From: Pseudomonas syringae KCTC 12500
GTDB lineage: Bacteria > Pseudomonadota > Gammaproteobacteria > Pseudomonadales > Pseudomonadaceae
Assembly (NCBI RefSeq): GCF_000507185.2
Contig: NZ_AYTM02000002.1
Span: 891,501 to 955,500 of the forward strand
DNA length: 64,000 nt
Reading direction: 5' to 3'
Within the stretch, counting starts at the first letter, position 1. Every line of letters starts with the position of its first letter. Below the pieces are notes generated by a model, which made no database searches, was not told where the DNA came from, and was given only the letters and a program-made list of their open reading frames with translations. Position numbers and translations under genes: made by a program. Shown here piece by piece: positions 1-9,498 of the stretch.

Positions 1-19
1 GACCGAAGCCGCCAAATAA
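1..19 (+). CDS. C-terminal end of a probable branched-chain amino acid binding protein (partial)
   Basis: Only the last five codons (Thr-Glu-Ala-Ala-Lys) and a TAA stop at 17-19 lie in the window. Identity is inferred from position: livHMGF follow directly, and in Pseudomonas the periplasmic binding protein gene (livK/braC) precedes them. A terminator-like hairpin follows, which would favour higher expression of the binding protein than of the membrane parts. The fragment is too short to prove identity. Confidence 0.5.
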
Positions 20-37
20 GCTGCTTGCGTCAACCCT

Positions 38-71
38 CAAAGCCCACTGCCAGCGCAGTGGGCTTTGTTTT
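38..71 (+). terminator. Hairpin between livK and livH
   Basis: A 13-bp perfect stem (38-50 with 55-67), loop CAGC, followed by TTTT. This has the form of a rho-independent terminator or attenuator placed between the binding-protein gene and livHMGF. Positions 72-246 hold no convincing gene; the livH ribosome binding site AGGAG lies just before 247. Confidence 0.85.
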
Positions 72-246
72 ACGAATCCAGGCCCGTACGCACGTTTCGG
101 CGACCCGAACGGCGTGCACGAGGCCCCCTGAAAATCTTAAAACCGTCAATAGCGGTTCCTTGATAGCGCAACAGGCTACGCATCGACAGAATGCCACCCC
201 GGCGCAGGTCAGAGAAATGCAGATCAGGTTTTTAGGAGCGCGGTAA

Positions 247-1170
247 ATGCCCGAGTTATTCCACTACATGCAGCAGCTGGTCAATGGCCTGACCATTGGC
301 AGTACGTATGCATTGATCGCCATCGGTTACACGATGGTGTACGGCATCATCGGAATGATCAACTTCGCCCATGGCGAGGTGTACATGATCGGTTCCTATG
401 TAGCTTTCATGGCCCTCGCCGGTCTGGCGATGCTGGGGATTCACAGCCTGCCGTTGCTGATGATTGCCGGTTTTGCCGCTGCGATCATCGTGACCAGTGC
501 CTACGGATACAGCATCGAGCGCGTGGCCTACCGTCCGTTGCGCAACAGCAACCGTCTGATTCCACTGATTTCTGCCATCGGCATGTCGATCTTTCTGCAG
601 AACTCGGTCCAGCTTTCCCAAGGCTCGGGCAACTTCGCCATCCCCAACCTGCTGCCCGGCAGCCTCTCGTTCGGGCCCGGTGGCGCAGAGGAAGTGCTGA
701 TTTCCTACATGCAGATCGTGGTGTTCGTCGTCACCCTGGTGGCCATGACCGGCCTGACCCTGTTCATCTCCCGCTCGCGAATGGGCCGCGCCTGCCGCGC
801 CTGCGCCGAGGACATGAAGATGGCCAATCTGCTGGGCATCAACACCAACAACATCATCGCCCTGACCTTCGTGGTCGGTGCTGCACTGGCCGCCGTCGCC
901 GCCATGCTGCTGAGCATGCAATACGGCGTGATCAACCCCAACGCCGGTTTCCTCGTCGGCCTGAAAGCCTTCACGGCTGCGGTACTGGGCGGTATCGGTT
1001 CGATCCCGGGTGCTGTGCTCGGTGGCCTGGTGCTGGGCGTCGCCGAAGCCTTCGGTGCCGACATTTTTGGTGATCAGTACAAGGACGTCGTGGCTTTCGG
1101 CCTGCTGGTCCTGGTGCTGCTGTTCCGACCGACCGGCATTCTGGGTCGTCCGGAGGTTGAGAAAGTATGA
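247..1170 (+). CDS. livH: Branched-chain amino acid ABC transporter permease LivH
   Basis: 307-residue inner-membrane permease of the LivH/BraD family, one of two channel subunits of the high-affinity Leu/Ile/Val importer. The N-terminus ([19 protein letters not shown]) and the region around [19 protein letters not shown] are typical of the family, and about eight hydrophobic segments are visible. The start is supported by AGGAG upstream (near 234). Its stop overlaps the livM start by 4 nt (ATGA), so the two are translationally coupled. The length is normal and nothing is odd. Confidence 0.95.
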   Translation: MPELFHYMQQLVNGLTIGSTYALIAIGYTMVYGIIGMINFAHGEVYMIGSYVAFMALAGLAMLGIHSLPLLMIAGFAAAIIVTSAYGYSIERVAYRPLRNSNRLIPLISAIGMSIFLQNSVQLSQGSGNFAIPNLLPGSLSFGPGGAEEVLISYMQIVVFVVTLVAMTGLTLFISRSRMGRACRACAEDMKMANLLGINTNNIIALTFVVGAALAAVAAMLLSMQYGVINPNAGFLVGLKAFTAAVLGGIGSIPGAVLGGLVLGVAEAFGADIFGDQYKDVVAFGLLVLVLLFRPTGILGRPEVEKV

Positions 1171-2432
1171 GCAAGTCTTTCAAACAGGCGCTGTTCAGCG
1201 CCTTACTGGTCTGGGCCGTGGCCTACCCGGTGTTCGGCCTGAAACTGGCTTTTTCCGGCGTCACCCTGCAAGTGCAGAACGCCAGCCCGCTGACCCTGAC
1301 CATCATTGCCGTGTGTTCGGTCCTGCTGTTTCTGCGCGTATTGTTTGCCGAGCAGATCAGCGGCCTGCGTCGCGGCTCCGACAAGCCGCTGATCCCGCAA
1401 AAGACCAGCGACTTCCTGACCCAGCCGAAAACCCAGCGCTGGGGCCTTGCGGCGCTCATCGTGCTGGCCTTCATCTGGCCATTCTTCGGGTCGCGCGGCG
1501 CGGTGGACATTGCCACGCTGATCCTGATCTACGTGATGCTCGGCCTCGGCCTGAACATCGTGGTCGGCCTGGCAGGTCTGCTTGACCTGGGTTATGTCGG
1601 TTTCTATGCCGTCGGCGCCTACAGCTATGCCCTGCTGTCGCATTATTACGGGCTCGGCTTCTGGATCTGCCTGCCGATCGCGGGATTGATGGCGGCGCTG
1701 TTCGGATTCCTGCTGGGCTTTCCGGTGTTGCGTCTGCGCGGCGACTACCTGGCCATCGTGACGCTGGGGTTCGGCGAGATCATCCGTATCTTCCTGCGCA
1801 ACCTGACTGATATCACTGGCGGTCCGAACGGCATCAGCAACATCGAAAAGCCGACCCTCTTCGGTCTGACCTTCGAGCGCAAGGCCGCTGAGGGCATGCA
1901 GACCTTCCACGAGTTCTTCGGCCTGCCGTACAACTCGATCAACAAGGTCATCTTTCTCTACCTGATCGCCCTGCTGCTGGCGCTGGCGGCGTTGTTCGTC
2001 ATCAATCGCCTGCTGCGCATGCCGATCGGACGGGCCTGGGAAGCCTTGCGCGAAGACGAAATCGCCTGCCGCGCACTGGGTCTGAACCCGACCGTGATCA
2101 AGCTCTCGGCCTTCACCCTTGGCGCTGCGTTCGCAGGTTTCGCGGGCAGCTTCTTTGCTGCACGTCAGGGTCTGATCACTCCGGAGTCGTTCACTTTCAT
2201 CGAGTCGGCAATCATCCTCGCCATCGTGGTGCTGGGTGGCATGGGCTCACAACTGGGCGTGATTCTGGCGGCGATCGTAATGATCCTGTTGCCTGAGCTG
2301 ATGCGTGAGTTCAGTGACTACCGCATGCTGATGTTCGGCGCGCTGATGGTGCTGATGATGATATGGCGTCCACAAGGCTTCCTGCCGATGCAGCGCCCCG
2401 AAATGAAATTGAAAGCGGAGCTGCCGAAATGA
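1167..2432 (+). CDS. livM: Branched-chain amino acid ABC transporter permease LivM
   Basis: 421-residue partner permease of LivH. The N-terminal ~95 residues form an extra hydrophobic region before the conserved core, as in Pseudomonas BraE; the core contains the [19 protein letters not shown] signature near residues 128-146 and [19 protein letters not shown] near 189-207. It overlaps livH at its start and livG at its end by 4 nt each, showing a tightly coupled operon. The role, inner-membrane passage of Leu/Ile/Val, is from family knowledge. Confidence 0.95.
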   Translation: MSKSFKQALFSALLVWAVAYPVFGLKLAFSGVTLQVQNASPLTLTIIAVCSVLLFLRVLFAEQISGLRRGSDKPLIPQKTSDFLTQPKTQRWGLAALIVLAFIWPFFGSRGAVDIATLILIYVMLGLGLNIVVGLAGLLDLGYVGFYAVGAYSYALLSHYYGLGFWICLPIAGLMAALFGFLLGFPVLRLRGDYLAIVTLGFGEIIRIFLRNLTDITGGPNGISNIEKPTLFGLTFERKAAEGMQTFHEFFGLPYNSINKVIFLYLIALLLALAALFVINRLLRMPIGRAWEALREDEIACRALGLNPTVIKLSAFTLGAAFAGFAGSFFAARQGLITPESFTFIESAIILAIVVLGGMGSQLGVILAAIVMILLPELMREFSDYRMLMFGALMVLMMIWRPQGFLPMQRPEMKLKAELPK

Positions 2433-3196
2433 GCCGCCCATTACTGCAAGCCACTGGCTTGAGCATGCGTTTTGGCGGCCTGCTGGCGGTCAATGGCGTT
2501 GCCCTGACCGTCAATCAGGGGCAGGTTGTGTCGATGATCGGCCCCAATGGTGCCGGCAAGACGACAGTTTTCAACTGCCTGACCGGTTTCTACCGGCCGA
2601 GCGCAGGCACGATTCTGCTGGACGGTGAGCCGATCCAGGGCCTGGCTGGCCACCAGATCGCGCGCAAGGGTGTGGTGCGTACGTTCCAGAACGTGCGCCT
2701 GTTCAAGGAAATGACCGCCGTGGAAAACCTGTTGGTTGCCCAGCACCGGCATTTGAACACCAACTTCCTGTCCGGCCTGTTCAAGACGCCCGCGTTCCGC
2801 CGCAGCGAACGTGAAGCCATGGACTACGCCGAGCACTGGCTGGAAGCGGTCAACCTCAGGGAATTCGCCAACCGCCCTGCCGGGACGCTGGCCTACGGTC
2901 AGCAACGCCGCCTGGAAATCGCCCGCTGCATGATGACGCGTCCGCGCATTCTGATGCTCGACGAACCGGCAGCGGGTCTGAACCCCAGGGAAACCGATGA
3001 TCTGAAAGCACTGATCGGCGTGTTGCGCAGCGAGCACAACGCGACGGTCCTGTTGATCGAGCACGACATGAAACTGGTGATGAGCATTTCCGACCACATC
3101 GTGGTGATCAATCAGGGCACGCCTCTGGCCGATGGCACGCCGGAACAGATTCGTGACAATCCCGATGTGATCAAAGCCTACCTGGGGGAAGCGTAA
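2429..3196 (+). CDS. livG: Branched-chain amino acid ABC transporter ATPase LivG
   Basis: 255-residue cytoplasmic ATPase. The Walker [10 protein letters not shown] is near residues 36-44, the Walker B is [13 protein letters not shown], and the switch histidine lies in [10 protein letters not shown]; the C-terminal extension after the H-loop is typical of LivG. The ATG at 2429 overlaps the livM stop (ATGA), so I chose it over an in-frame start at 2363 inside livM. It powers import together with LivF. Confidence 0.95.
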   Translation: MSRPLLQATGLSMRFGGLLAVNGVALTVNQGQVVSMIGPNGAGKTTVFNCLTGFYRPSAGTILLDGEPIQGLAGHQIARKGVVRTFQNVRLFKEMTAVENLLVAQHRHLNTNFLSGLFKTPAFRRSEREAMDYAEHWLEAVNLREFANRPAGTLAYGQQRRLEIARCMMTRPRILMLDEPAAGLNPRETDDLKALIGVLRSEHNATVLLIEHDMKLVMSISDHIVVINQGTPLADGTPEQIRDNPDVIKAYLGEA

Positions 3197-3898
3197 ATGC
3201 TGCAGTTCGAAAACGTTTCCACCTTCTACGGCAAGATCCAGGCGCTGCACAGCGTCAACGTGGAAGTACGCCAAGGTGAAATTGTCACCCTGATCGGCGC
3301 CAACGGCGCGGGCAAGTCCACCCTGTTGATGACCCTGTGCGGCTCACCGCGCGCCCAAAGCGGCAGTATTCGCTACATGGGCGAGGAACTGGTCGGGCTG
3401 GAGTCGTCGATCATCATGCGCAAGAGCATTGCCGTGGTGCCGGAAGGCCGCCGGGTGTTTGCGCGTCTGACCGTTGAAGAGAATCTGGCGATGGGCGGCT
3501 TCTTCACGGAAAAAGAGGATTATCAGGAACAGATGGACAAGGTTCTGCACCTCTTTCCGCGCCTCAAGGAACGCTTCAATCAGCGCGGCGGCACCATGTC
3601 CGGCGGCGAACAGCAGATGCTGGCCATTGGTCGTGCACTGATGAGCAAGCCCAAGTTGCTGTTGCTGGACGAGCCTTCACTGGGTCTGGCGCCGATCATC
3701 ATCCAGCAGATTTTCGAGATCGTCGAACAGCTGCGCCGCGATGGCGTGACGGTGTTTCTGGTCGAACAGAACGCCAACCAGGCCCTGAAAGTCGCCGACC
3801 GCGCCTACGTACTGGAAAACGGCCGCGTGGTCATGCAAGGCACAGGTGAAGAACTGCTGGTCGATCCGAAAGTGCGGGACGCGTATCTGGGCGGGTAA
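3197..3898 (+). CDS. livF: Branched-chain amino acid ABC transporter ATPase LivF
   Basis: 233-residue second ATPase of the importer. It shows Walker A GANGAGKST, the ABC signature (MSGGEQQMLAIGRALM), Walker B (LLLLDEPSLGLAP) and the H-loop replaced by VEQNANQAL, typical of LivF. It begins immediately after the livG stop with no gap. It is the last gene of the operon; a REP-type inverted repeat follows at 3934. Confidence 0.95.
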   Translation: MLQFENVSTFYGKIQALHSVNVEVRQGEIVTLIGANGAGKSTLLMTLCGSPRAQSGSIRYMGEELVGLESSIIMRKSIAVVPEGRRVFARLTVEENLAMGGFFTEKEDYQEQMDKVLHLFPRLKERFNQRGGTMSGGEQQMLAIGRALMSKPKLLLLDEPSLGLAPIIIQQIFEIVEQLRRDGVTVFLVEQNANQALKVADRAYVLENGRVVMQGTGEELLVDPKVRDAYLGG

Positions 3899-3933
3899 GC
3901 GTACGCCACGTCCCGAGAGGCCGAAACGGTTTT

Positions 3934-4038
3934 GCAGGAGCGAATCGGGCGACGCTTCGCTTGTTCGCGAAGGCGTTCGTTTAAACGATGTATTTTCGTC
4001 GAGCAAAACGGCCCTTTCGCGAACAGGTTCGCTCCTAC
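3934..4038. repeat. REP doublet (REPIN-like), imperfect
   Basis: Two inverted copies of a REP-like arm (…AGGAGCGAA…TTCGCGAA…) flank about 50 nt. The right arm (TTCGCGAACAGGTTCGCTCC) is intact. The left arm carries a short insertion between the GGAGCGAA and TTCGCGAA parts. It matches the better preserved element at 8015-8103. Such elements are known in Pseudomonas as REP sequences mobilised by RAYT transposases; no RAYT gene is in this window. Confidence 0.8.
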
Positions 4039-4154
4039 GGTCAGCGTCAAACCTGCACGATAGTCAAAGCCACTGCTCGCGCGATAAGCATCCCGACCCT
4101 TGTGATGCACCTCCAGTCTGAGTAACGTGGCGGCACTTGTCTGGAGACCACATC

Positions 4155-4835
4155 ATGTTCGCTGCCCGTTCCGTCCTCGTATTTGCTCTTCTACCATTGT
4201 TTGCCGGGTGTCAGTTGCTCGGTAAACAGACCGAGGAACCGAAGGTTTCCACGGCGGGTATGCTCCGTATGCAGGGCGACCTGACCGGGGAAAACGGCCA
4301 GTTGCTGTTCAAGCCGTGTAACGAACAGCGTCGCTACGTGGTCAAGGATCGCGGCAACACCGGCATTCTGCAGGAAGCGGCCTCGCTGGCAGACAGCAAA
4401 GGCACGGTGTTTGCCGATCTGCGCGGCAGCTTTGCCGCGAGCAAGGCGGCCAACAGTGACGGTCAGCTGGACCTGCATCAGCTGTACCGCGTCGAACGTC
4501 CCGGCCAGGCCTGTGAAGACCTCAATTTCAAACGTCTGACATTGCACGTCAATGGCAACAAGCCCGCCTGGAACGTCAATGTCAGCGGCAAGGGCATGGT
4601 TCTGGAGCGCGAGGGCGTTGCGCCACTGGCGCTGCCCTACGTGGAAGAGAAGCTGCCGGACGGCAGTTTCAGCGTCAGCAGCGAGGCCAACAATCAGCGC
4701 ATCGAGATCTGGGTTGCGCCACAGCGCTGCGTCGACAGCGTCGACGGCTCGGTGCAACACCTCACCGCAGAACTGCGCATAAACGGCCAGGCCCAGCGTG
4801 GCTGCGGTTATTACGGCGGTTCACGCGACGACTGA
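4155..4835 (+). CDS. Putative outer-membrane lipoprotein (COG3650-like)
   Basis: 226 residues starting at the ATG at 4155, which has GGAG 8 nt upstream; an earlier in-frame start at 4137 lacks this. A signal peptide ends in a lipobox (FAGC, Cys near residue 17). The rest looks soluble and rich in β-type sequence, with a repeated (NGQ.LF.PC) (EGVAPLALPYVEEKLPDGSF) organisation reminiscent of the COG3650/MliC-like envelope lipoproteins. The function is unknown. It stands alone between livF and an FAD oxidoreductase gene. Confidence 0.75.
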   Translation: MFAARSVLVFALLPLFAGCQLLGKQTEEPKVSTAGMLRMQGDLTGENGQLLFKPCNEQRRYVVKDRGNTGILQEAASLADSKGTVFADLRGSFAASKAANSDGQLDLHQLYRVERPGQACEDLNFKRLTLHVNGNKPAWNVNVSGKGMVLEREGVAPLALPYVEEKLPDGSFSVSSEANNQRIEIWVAPQRCVDSVDGSVQHLTAELRINGQAQRGCGYYGGSRDD

Positions 4836-4869
4836 TCGCTCAGGCTCGCCGCCAAAGGGGTTCAGCGCT

Positions 4870-4875
4870 TATAAT
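4870..4875 (+). promoter_or_regulatory. Probable -10 element of the FAD oxidoreductase gene
   Basis: A perfect TATAAT at 4870-4875 lies 57 nt before the ATG at 4933. No good -35 hexamer is seen at the right distance, so this is only a partial promoter call. Confidence 0.4.
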
Positions 4876-4932
4876 CGCCGGTTCTTGTAGTGCTGTCGGG
4901 CTGAACCTGCGGCCCGAAAACTGGACCCCTTA

Positions 4933-6546
4933 ATGTTACGAATCACCGAACTCAAGCTGCCGATCGATCATCCGGAAGAAGACCTGCGCGTTGCGCTCTT
5001 GAAGCACCTGGGTATCGACAGCGGCGAACTGCTGGATTTTACCCTCTTCAAGCGCAGCTACGACGCGCGCAAAAAGTCTTCCGAGCTGTGCTTCATCTAC
5101 ACCATCGACTTCCAGGTCAAGGATGAAGAAGCCCTGTTGCGCAAGCTGGCCGATGACCGCCACGTCGGCCCGGCACCTGATGTCAGCTACAAAGTCGTCG
5201 GTCACGCTCCCGAGGGGCTGACAGAGCGCCCGATCGTCGTGGGTTTCGGACCCTGCGGTATCTTTGCCGGGCTGCTGCTCGCGCAGATGGGCTTCAAGCC
5301 GATCATCCTCGAGCGCGGCACCGAAGTTCGCCAGCGCACCAAGGACACCTGGGCGCTGTGGCGCAAAAACGTCCTCAGCCCCGAGTCCAACGTACAGTTC
5401 GGCGAGGGCGGTGCCGGGACCTTTTCCGACGGCAAGCTTTACAGCCAGATCAAGGACCCGAAATTCATCGGCCGCAAAGTGCTGCACGAATTCGTGAAAG
5501 CCGGCGCCCCGGAAGAAATCCTCTATGTCAGCAAGCCGCATATCGGCACGTTCCGCCTGACGGGCGTGGTCGAGAACATGCGCCATCAGATCGAAGCGCT
5601 GGGCGGCGAAGTGCGCTTTCAGCAGCGCGTGACCGACGTGATGATCGAGGACGGCCAATTGCTGGGTGTGCAACTGGACAGCGGCGAACAGCTCGCGTCC
5701 CGGCACGTGATTCTGGCGCTGGGCCACAGTGCCCGCGACACCTTCCGCATGCTGCACGGCCGTGGCGTGTTCATGGAAGCCAAGCCGTTCTCGGTGGGCT
5801 TTCGCATCGAACACCCGCAATCGTTGATCGACCGCGCACGATTGGGCAAATACGCCGGTCACCCGAAGCTCGGCGCAGCCGATTACAAGCTGGTGCATCA
5901 CGCCAGCAACGGTCGCTCGGTCTACAGCTTCTGCATGTGTCCTGGCGGCACGGTCGTGGCAGCGACGTCAGAGCCCGGCCGAGTGGTCACCAACGGTATG
6001 AGCCAATACTCACGCAACGAGCGCAATGCCAACTCGGGCATCGTGGTCGGTATCTCGCCGGAACAGGACTACCCTGGCAGCCCGCTGGCCGGTATCGAGT
6101 TGCAGGAGCGTCTGGAATCTCACGCCTATCTGCTCGGCGGCAGCAGCTACGAAGCGCCTGCGCAACTGGTTGGCGACTTCATTGCAGGCAGGGCCTCGAC
6201 GGCTCTGGGCAGCGTTGAACCGTCCTACAAGCCGGGGGTGAAGCTGGTGGACCTTGCCGAGGCCCTGCCCGCCTTTGCCATCGAAGCGATTCGTGAAGCG
6301 TTGCCTGCGTTCGACAAGCAGATCAAAGGCTTCTCACTGCACGACGCTGTGCTGACCGGCATCGAAACCCGCACCTCGGCACCGCTGCGCATCACCCGCG
6401 GGCCGACTCTGCAAAGCCTCAACACCAAAGGCCTTTACCCGGCGGGTGAAGGCGCTGGCTATGCGGGCGGGATTCTCTCGGCTGGCGTGGACGGCATTCG
6501 GGTGGCTGAAGCGCTGGTGCGCGACATGCTGGGGATCGAGGGCTGA
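4933..6546 (+). CDS. NAD(P)/FAD-dependent oxidoreductase (COG2509 type)
   Basis: 537 residues. After about 95 residues of a small N-terminal domain (RITELKLPIDH…) comes a dinucleotide-binding motif VVGFGPCGIFAGLLLAQMG (near 99-117), then VQFGEGGAGTFSDGKL, and a C-terminal FAD signature around LYPAGEGAGYAGGILSAGVDG. This layout is that of the COG2509 uncharacterised FAD-dependent dehydrogenases widely found in bacteria. The physiological substrate is not known. It appears monocistronic, followed by a hairpin at 6606. Confidence 0.9.
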   Translation: MLRITELKLPIDHPEEDLRVALLKHLGIDSGELLDFTLFKRSYDARKKSSELCFIYTIDFQVKDEEALLRKLADDRHVGPAPDVSYKVVGHAPEGLTERPIVVGFGPCGIFAGLLLAQMGFKPIILERGTEVRQRTKDTWALWRKNVLSPESNVQFGEGGAGTFSDGKLYSQIKDPKFIGRKVLHEFVKAGAPEEILYVSKPHIGTFRLTGVVENMRHQIEALGGEVRFQQRVTDVMIEDGQLLGVQLDSGEQLASRHVILALGHSARDTFRMLHGRGVFMEAKPFSVGFRIEHPQSLIDRARLGKYAGHPKLGAADYKLVHHASNGRSVYSFCMCPGGTVVAATSEPGRVVTNGMSQYSRNERNANSGIVVGISPEQDYPGSPLAGIELQERLESHAYLLGGSSYEAPAQLVGDFIAGRASTALGSVEPSYKPGVKLVDLAEALPAFAIEAIREALPAFDKQIKGFSLHDAVLTGIETRTSAPLRITRGPTLQSLNTKGLYPAGEGAGYAGGILSAGVDGIRVAEALVRDMLGIEG

Positions 6547-6605
6547 GCCCAGTCTGACTATCGTTGTACATAAGCCTTGTGGGAGCATTCACGCTTGGCA
6601 ATAAA

Positions 6606-6636
6606 AAACCCCGAGCATTGCGGCTCGGGGTTTTGC
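6606..6636. terminator. Bidirectional rho-independent terminator
   Basis: AAAACCCCGAGC, a short loop, then GCTCGGGGTTTT: a strong GC stem with A and T tracts on both sides. It can serve both the FAD oxidoreductase gene on the plus strand and the glycine-zipper lipoprotein gene on the minus strand. Confidence 0.9.
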
Positions 6637-6652
6637 TGTGCGGTGTTGCAGA

Positions 6653-7117
6653 TCAGTGGGTAACGCGGCTGGTGCCGTTGACGCTCATGATGCGCACGCG
6701 CTCGCCGACCCGGAAAATCTCGTTTTCCTGAACCTGCTGCACGTAGGCACGCATGCTGCCGTCATCCTCACGCACGGTGATTTCGACACCTTGCGTACGG
6801 GTCAGGCCTTCCTCGGTCGCCGAACCCAGCAGACCACCGGCCACTGCACCGATGACCGCTGCCACGATACTGCCGCGACCCCCACCGATAGCGCTGCCGC
6901 CCACACCACCCACAACGGCACCCGCCGCGCCGCCGATCGGGGTCTTGGTGCCCTCGATCTTGACCGGACGCAAGGATTCGATCGTCCCCATGCGAACTGT
7001 CTGTACGGTCCTGGCCTCATCACGGGAATAGGAATCACCGGTCAGATTCGAGGTACAGCCGCCCAGCGTCAGAGCCATGGCAGTGAACGAAGCAACCAGA
7101 AGAGCAGACTTGCGCAT
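6653..7117 (-). CDS. Glycine-zipper outer-membrane lipoprotein (SlyB/17-kDa antigen type)
   Basis: 154 residues with a signal peptide and lipobox (LGGC, Cys near 21). Residues about 62-105 form a Gly/Ala-rich double hydrophobic segment (GGAAGAVVGGVGGSAIGGG…GAVAGGLLGS), the glycine-zipper 2TM domain of the SlyB/OprX/Rickettsia 17-kDa family. A charged C-terminal domain of about 45 residues follows. Known members sit in the outer membrane and support envelope integrity under stress; the exact role here is unproven. It is monocistronic, with a terminator at its 3' end. Confidence 0.85.
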   Translation of the reverse strand: MRKSALLVASFTAMALTLGGCTSNLTGDSYSRDEARTVQTVRMGTIESLRPVKIEGTKTPIGGAAGAVVGGVGGSAIGGGRGSIVAAVIGAVAGGLLGSATEEGLTRTQGVEITVREDDGSMRAYVQQVQENEIFRVGERVRIMSVNGTSRVTH

Positions 7118-7264
7118 AAAAGGAATCTCCAGAGGAATCAGTGGCCATTAGACTACCCGACAAAGGTGCTGTCACGGCCCCGAGCCTGCAAATTAAATTG
7201 ATTCAGGCCTCATACAGCCATAACCCGTATAACGCTCAGACGATTGGCCAAACGAATAATTCAA

Positions 7265-7912
7265 TCAGGGTGCAAGGCGCTCGCGTGTCCATCTGTCGTC
7301 TATCAAACGATAGTTCAAACGGTCGTGAAGTCGACTGGAGCGGCCCTGCCAGAACTCGATCCGCTCGGGCAAAAGACGGTAGCCACCCCAGTGCTCGGGA
7401 CAGTGTGGCTGGGTGTCTGCGAAGCGTTGCTCCGTCTGTCTGATCAGGCCTTCCAGTTCGTCGCGATCCGCGATCACGCGACTCTGTGGCGAGGCCCATG
7501 CACCCAGACGGCTGCCCAGAGGGCGCACCTGGTAATAAGCGTCGGATTCTTGCGCAGAGACTTTCTCCACCCGACCCTCGATACGCACCTGGCGCTCCAG
7601 TGTCGGCCAGAAGAAGGTCATCGCGGCAAATGGACGTGCAGCGATCTGCTGGCCCTTGGCGCTTTCGTAGTTAGTGAAAAACGTGAACCCCTTAGTGTCC
7701 AGGCCCTTGAGCAGCAAGACGCGGCAATGTGGACGTCCTTGCTCATCAACCGTCGCCAGTGTCATGGCGTTAGCCTCGACAGGCGGCTGCTCGGTGTTCA
7801 CCGCATCGGCAAACCATGCATGAAAGAGTGCAAAGGGCTCGTCCGGCGATTGCGCTTCGGTCAACCCGTCGCGCGTGTAATCACGGCGCATGTCGGCCAG
7901 GGTCTGAGTCAT
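7265..7912 (-). CDS. pdxH: Pyridoxine/pyridoxamine 5'-phosphate oxidase
   Basis: 215 residues, the full family length. PdxH is an FMN enzyme that oxidises PNP or PMP to pyridoxal 5'-phosphate, the last step of vitamin B6 coenzyme synthesis and salvage. Recognisable parts are [21 protein letters not shown] (FMN-binding region), [30 protein letters not shown], and the conserved C-terminus with SRLHDRL and ERLAP. It is transcribed alone. Confidence 0.97.
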   Translation of the reverse strand: MTQTLADMRRDYTRDGLTEAQSPDEPFALFHAWFADAVNTEQPPVEANAMTLATVDEQGRPHCRVLLLKGLDTKGFTFFTNYESAKGQQIAARPFAAMTFFWPTLERQVRIEGRVEKVSAQESDAYYQVRPLGSRLGAWASPQSRVIADRDELEGLIRQTEQRFADTQPHCPEHWGGYRLLPERIEFWQGRSSRLHDRLNYRLIDDRWTRERLAP

Positions 7913-8014
7913 GGTTTCATTCCTGCGCAGATATCATGAACGTTAGCTAACTCTCGTTACGAGGCTCGGCGCTCGCCGTTATCACACATTCGTTTTTGAT
8001 TCTGGCCGAAGGCC

Positions 8015-8103
8015 GTGGGAGCGAACTTGTTCGCGAAGACGGTGATTCAGACGATACGTTTCGCAGACTGTACCGGCCTTTTCGCGAACAAGTTCGCTCC
8101 CAC
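8015..8103. repeat. REPIN: 23-bp perfect inverted repeat pair
   Basis: The arm at 8015-8037 (GTGGGAGCGAACTTG then TTCGCGAA) is repeated exactly as reverse complement at 8081-8103, separated by 43 nt that resemble the spacer of the element at 3934-4038. The structure is that of a REP doublet forming a long hairpin. It lies between pdxH and the OmpA-like gene. Confidence 0.9.
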
Positions 8104-8208
8104 GCCCTCCGGGCAGAAGCCTGAAAGCCTTGTTTTTCAGGCTATTCAGGACTTGTGCACAACGCAAAGCGCGGAGCGTGGAGACGAAAGTCGTGAGGTA
8201 ACCAGGCC

Positions 8209-9345
8209 TCAGTTACTGGCCTGGCTGTCATCTTTCTTGGCGGGCGCCTTGGCCTTGGTCGCTGCTGGTTTTTTAGCTGCTGCGGTGGTCTTGGCTGGCG
8301 CGGCCTTCTTGGCGGTGCTGGCTTTGGCCGGTGCAGCTTTCTTGGCGGTGTCTTTCTTCGCAGCGGCTTTCTTGGCAGGTGCGGCGGCAGGTGGCGGGGC
8401 AACCGGCTTGACGTCCTGGGTAGCGACCATGGTCGGCGCCACTGGCGGCAGTGCGTAGCGGCTCATCAGCGCGCGCATGGTGTCCTGCGGCGTCATGAGA
8501 ATCTCGACCCGGCGGTTGAGCGCACGGCCCTGCAGGCTGTCGTTGGCAGCGCGCGGCATCACGGCACCCATGCCACGCTGGCTCAGACGGTTACGCTCCA
8601 GGCCACTGAGACGGAAAATCGCGGCAACCGATTGCGCACGTTCCTGGCTGATCTTCTGGTTGGCTTCGGTAGGACCCGAAGTGTCGGCATGACCGAGAAT
8701 CAGCACGGCAGTTTTCTGATCGCCTTCGACCACCTTGGCCAGACGGGTGATCGGACCCAGCGTGTTCGGCAGCAGCATGGCCGGACGGTCAGGGTTGAAC
8801 GAGCTGTCGACTGGCGCTGTGATTGCCAGCAGGTCTTCGCGACGCTCCAGCTGGAACGGGCTGTCCTTGATTGCAGCGCGCAGCCGCGGCTCGTACTCGT
8901 CCAGCCAGGCCTGGGTCACTTTCGGATCAGGCATCGCCAGCGCTTTCGGCTCGTCCTTGGAGGAGTCGTTGCCAAACGGCCACCACCACTTGGTGTCGGT
9001 CTCCGATTTGGCAACCATCGCCGGCGCAGCGGGCTTGGCTGCCGGCTTGTCGGCCACGGCATCAGGTTTGGCCTGCGCGTTATCGTTCGAACCGAACGGC
9101 CAGTACCACGGCGCGCTGTTTTCAGCACCTGCCACAGGTGCCGGCGTGGCAGCAGCCTTGGCAACCGGAGCGGGCGCCGGGCTCGATGCCGGGGCCTTGG
9201 CAGCGGTGCCTGCGTCAGCGGAGTCGCTGCCGGAACCGAACTGCCACCAATGGCCTCCGGTTGCAGCAGAGTCGGATTGTGGGGTTTGGGCACAGCCGGT
9301 CACGGCGATGCACAGGGCGAGAACGAGGCTTTTATTAGACGACAT
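8209..9345 (-). CDS. OmpA-family lipoprotein with Lys/Ala/Pro-rich C-terminal tail
   Basis: 378 residues from the ATG at 9345; the in-frame extension upstream has no signal peptide. The lipobox is VTGC (Cys18). Residues about 30-150 are Ala/Pro-rich and hold three copies of an aromatic motif (WWQFGS, WYWPFGS, WWWPFGN). An OmpA-C-like peptidoglycan-binding domain follows (AVLILGHADTSGP, then RALNRRVEILM). The last ~60 residues are a histone-H1-like Lys/Ala/Pro tail that is unusual for an envelope lipoprotein. The likely role is an outer membrane-cell wall link; this is inference from the domain. Confidence 0.85.
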   Translation of the reverse strand: MSSNKSLVLALCIAVTGCAQTPQSDSAATGGHWWQFGSGSDSADAGTAAKAPASSPAPAPVAKAAATPAPVAGAENSAPWYWPFGSNDNAQAKPDAVADKPAAKPAAPAMVAKSETDTKWWWPFGNDSSKDEPKALAMPDPKVTQAWLDEYEPRLRAAIKDSPFQLERREDLLAITAPVDSSFNPDRPAMLLPNTLGPITRLAKVVEGDQKTAVLILGHADTSGPTEANQKISQERAQSVAAIFRLSGLERNRLSQRGMGAVMPRAANDSLQGRALNRRVEILMTPQDTMRALMSRYALPPVAPTMVATQDVKPVAPPPAAAPAKKAAAKKDTAKKAAPAKASTAKKAAPAKTTAAAKKPAATKAKAPAKKDDSQASN

Positions 9346-9498
9346 GGGTAACCCGCAACGGTTTTGATCAGACAGAAGGACGTAACTACGCCGGTATAAC
9401 ATGCATAAAGATGCAGTTGGAAAAAGAAACCGTCGTACGGTTCCTGTTACAGCCATTTAACTGACAGTCGGTATGAAACAAGCACTTATAGCCGATAC

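Noticed and set aside
256..921. 221-codon open frame antisense to livH
   Set aside because: Shadow of livH; composition (Gln/His/Asp-rich) is typical of antisense to membrane-protein genes.
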